Positions 6,186 to 7,383 of a stretch of 7,383 nucleotides of DNA are shown here, piece by piece. Every line of letters starts with the position of its first letter. The stretch's first letter is position 1. Source of the stretch: Candidatus Thorarchaeota archaeon. Lineage in GTDB: Archaea > Asgardarchaeota > Thorarchaeia > Thorarchaeales > Thorarchaeaceae. The notes beneath the pieces were generated by a model that was not told the DNA's origin, did no database searches, and saw only the letters and a list, made by a program, of their open reading frames with translations. The translations under genes and the position numbers were made by a program. The DNA is taken from positions 1 to 7,383 of the forward strand of contig JAHQWZ010000089.1 in NCBI GenBank assembly GCA_029856425.1. Reading direction: 5' to 3'.

Positions 6186-6632
6186 TTGACTAGAGATGAT
6201 GAGAACGGCCCCATGAAGGCACGAGCAGACCTGGTTGGCATCCTTCGAAGCGATCCTGACATTACTGAGGTTATCGTAACAATTGTCGAAAACGAACTGA
6301 AGGGCATCAAGGATCAAGAGGTTGTGACTCAAATATCAAATACGTTGAGTGAGGCTGCAGCTCATTCTGGTGTTGAAACCGAAGTCAAAGATAATGTGCT
6401 TCATTGGCTGACTGATACTAGCCCAGATGTCAGACAGATGATTCTCGTGAAAACGATAGAGGAATTACTTGAGACTCCTCATTGCAAAGAGCCTACGATG
6501 GAGGCGCTGGGGAGGCTTTCATCAGAAGAGAATGTGGATATGGTCTTCGAGTGGGTAAATAGCAATATATTGACCCTTAATCAAGCGGTCTATGTTCTGC
6601 TGTATCCAGACTCATCAGAGGCCTTGAAGTAG
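6186..6632 (+). CDS. Uncharacterised helical 148-aa protein
   Basis: The frame opens at TTG 6186, 11 nt after AAAGGAG (6168-6174). An internal ATG at 6213 preceded by GATGATGAG (residue 10) is a credible alternative start. The product is acidic, soluble and appears almost entirely alpha-helical, with repeating amphipathic segments (for example DITEVIVTIVENELKGI, VVTQISNTLSEAAAH, VRQMILVKTIEELLE). These could form a HEAT-like or four-helix bundle, but no family motif or catalytic residue set is recognised. There is no signal peptide, membrane helix or cysteine cluster. It lies 72 nt after the HAD gene on the same strand, so it could be a distal operon member. It is convergent with the TPR gene, with only 9 bases between the two stops. 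Confidence 0.72.
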   Translation: MTRDDENGPMKARADLVGILRSDPDITEVIVTIVENELKGIKDQEVVTQISNTLSEAAAHSGVETEVKDNVLHWLTDTSPDVRQMILVKTIEELLETPHCKEPTMEALGRLSSEENVDMVFEWVNSNILTLNQAVYVLLYPDSSEALK

Positions 6633-6641
6633 ATTCAGTTC

Positions 6642-6983
6642 TCATATGGCAGGCAGAAACTTCCTAACATGTTTCTCCCATTCAGGCTTCAGTTCCAGCA
6701 CTTTTCTGCCGCATTCCATTGCTTCTGAATTCTGTCCGAGCTGATGATGCAACTTCGCTTTGTAGAACCAAGCTTTTGTGAAATTGGGGTCTATCTCCAA
6801 CGCTTTCTCATATGCTCCAAGTGCTGCATCATACTCATTGTTCATTTCATATATTCTAGCTTGTCCAAACCAATCGTATTGTGTCATTTCATCAGGGGCG
6901 GCCGCCATAGCATTCTCATCCTCAAGAAGATGGTTACAAGTACTGCTATTAACTTTGCACTCGATATACTTGTACGAGTTCAA
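6642..6983 (-). CDS. Small TPR-repeat protein
   Basis: The 113-residue frame contains two tetratricopeptide repeats. One covers about 35-68 (YDWFGQARIYEMNNEYDAAL, then AYEKALEIDPN); the second covers about 69-102 (KAWFYKAKLHHQLGQNSEAM, then KVLELKP). The conserved small, aromatic and proline positions are in register. TPR pairs mediate protein-protein contact; no partner is indicated. A short tail (103-113) may cap the repeats. The start is uncertain. TTG at 6983-6981 has AGAAGGAG 4-5 nt upstream and an in-frame stop shortly before it. ATG codons at 6908 (M26) or 6887 (M33) would give shorter proteins that still hold both repeats, and residues 1-30 look unlike a TPR. A leader hairpin covers the upstream start region. 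The gene is convergent with the 148-aa gene and divergent from the edge gene. Confidence 0.78.
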   Translation of the reverse strand: MNSYKYIECKVNSSTCNHLLEDENAMAAAPDEMTQYDWFGQARIYEMNNEYDAALGAYEKALEIDPNFTKAWFYKAKLHHQLGQNSEAMECGRKVLELKPEWEKHVRKFLPAI

Positions 6984-7017
6984 AAGACTCCTTCTGAACT
7001 AGAAGGGGAGTGAACTC
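6976..7017 (-). promoter_or_regulatory. Leader hairpin pairing the ribosome-binding site and TTG start of the TPR gene
   Basis: On the minus strand GAGTTCA (7017-7011) pairs exactly with TGAACTC (6982-6976), which includes the last two bases of the TTG start. Inside it, CTCCCCTTCT (7010-7001) pairs with AGAAGGAG (6995-6988), the ribosome-binding site, with a two-base CC bulge and a 5-nt loop. A bulge of five bases lies on the 3' side. The structure would hide both translation signals. On the plus strand the same repeats lie upstream of the edge gene. Confidence 0.5.
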
Positions 7018-7042
7018 AACTGGCTCAGAAACGGGTCAGAAA

Positions 7043-7050
7043 TTTATATA
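7043..7050 (+). promoter_or_regulatory. TATA box between the edge gene and the TPR gene
   Basis: TTTATATA on the plus strand lies 17 nt before ATG 7068, which predicts a leaderless or nearly leaderless transcript. Read on the minus strand as TATATAAA, it would start a transcript near 7020 and give the TPR gene a leader of about 35 nt, matching the hairpin position. It may serve both directions. Confidence 0.5.
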
Positions 7051-7067
7051 GTAAAGGCGAATTGACA

Positions 7068-7383
7068 ATGGCTCGGTCCAAGGGTGTGACAATTGCGGTC
7101 AAGGTTCCAATAACCTGGGAGGCAATGACCGCGAGCACTAAGCAGAGGCTTAGACAGACCGTTGGAAGAGACACTAGAGTAGTTCGTGCATTTCTTGGGA
7201 TCATTGAGCAGCATGAAGACGAGCTGCTGACAGGAAGAAACAGAGATAGAATCGATGAATGCAAGCTGCATAAGTTGACCATGACTGCACTCAAGGTCAA
7301 GTCAGGTTATGAACAGAGACTTAGTGTACCTCATGACCTCAAGGTCCGTTTTCCCCGCATCTCTCAGAACGAGATGACCGAAT
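7068..7383 (+). CDS. N-terminal part of a possible TnpB-like (IS605 OrfB) protein, cut by window edge
   Basis: ATG at 7068 opens 105 codons that run off the right edge. The visible part is basic and helical, with a short beta-like opening (SKGVTIAVKVPI), then RLRQTVGRDTRVVRAFLGII (27-46) and LHKLTMTALKV (67-77). Nothing catalytic is visible; RuvC-like motifs and a zinc ribbon would lie beyond the edge. The overall impression is of the N-terminus of TnpB-like transposon-encoded nucleases found in archaeal insertion sequences, but this is recognition of style, not a motif match. No TnpA gene is visible on the left, so if correct it would be a TnpB-only element. AAGG (7054-7057) is a weak ribosome-binding site, and an in-frame TTG at 7062 is a second possible start. 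A large uncharacterised lineage-specific protein is the main alternative. Confidence 0.5.
   Translation, partial: MARSKGVTIAVKVPITWEAMTASTKQRLRQTVGRDTRVVRAFLGIIEQHEDELLTGRNRDRIDECKLHKLTMTALKVKSGYEQRLSVPHDLKVRFPRISQNEMTE

Noticed and set aside
1..7383. CRISPR arrays, tRNA or rRNA genes
   Set aside because: No regularly spaced direct repeats, cloverleaf sequence or rRNA-like conserved stretch was found by eye.

Overview
The window looks archaeal. Its promoters are archaeal-type TATA boxes (TTTATATA), its ribosome-binding sites are GGTGA or GGAG placed about 5 nt from the start, and TTG is a frequent start codon. The mix of a long FG-GAP/VCBS surface protein, a tiny CxxC zinc protein and lineage-orphan helical proteins fits an Asgard archaeon, perhaps Thorarchaeota-like. 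That assignment is an inference from gene style, not from a marker gene. No rRNA, tRNA or CRISPR array is visible.

Layout. (1) 1-1822, minus: a long gene open to the left edge, encoding a membrane-anchored seven-bladed FG-GAP-like propeller followed by an Ig-like segment. It has no stop codon inside the window. (2) 1823-2156: a spacer with nested inverted repeats in front of the propeller gene and a TATA box for the next gene. (3) 2157-2432, plus: an unrecognised 91-aa protein, ending at a strong hairpin plus T-tract terminator. (4) 2496-3299, minus: an enlarged TspO/MBR-family membrane protein. It is divergent from (5) 3431-3583, plus: a 50-aa zinc-binding protein. Their shared spacer holds a TATA box and a 12-bp perfect palindrome.

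(6) 3670-6113, plus: a tight three-gene operon. It encodes both subunits of a glutaconate-type (family I) CoA-transferase, with the catalytic glutamate kept, and a HAD-IA hydrolase that begins 3 nt after the B subunit. (7) 6186-6632, plus: an unrecognised helical 148-aa protein, convergent with (8) 6642-6983, minus: a small two-TPR protein. The predicted leader of the TPR gene folds so that its ribosome-binding site and start codon are paired. (9) 7068 to the right edge, plus: the N-terminal part of a protein that may be a TnpB-like (IS605 OrfB) transposase/nuclease.

Functionally, the operon is the clearest unit: acyl-CoA/carboxylate exchange plus a phosphatase-like enzyme of unknown substrate. 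The most interesting non-coding signals are the start-sequestering hairpin at 6976-7017, the operator-like palindrome at 3343-3354 and the nested repeats at 1851-1898.
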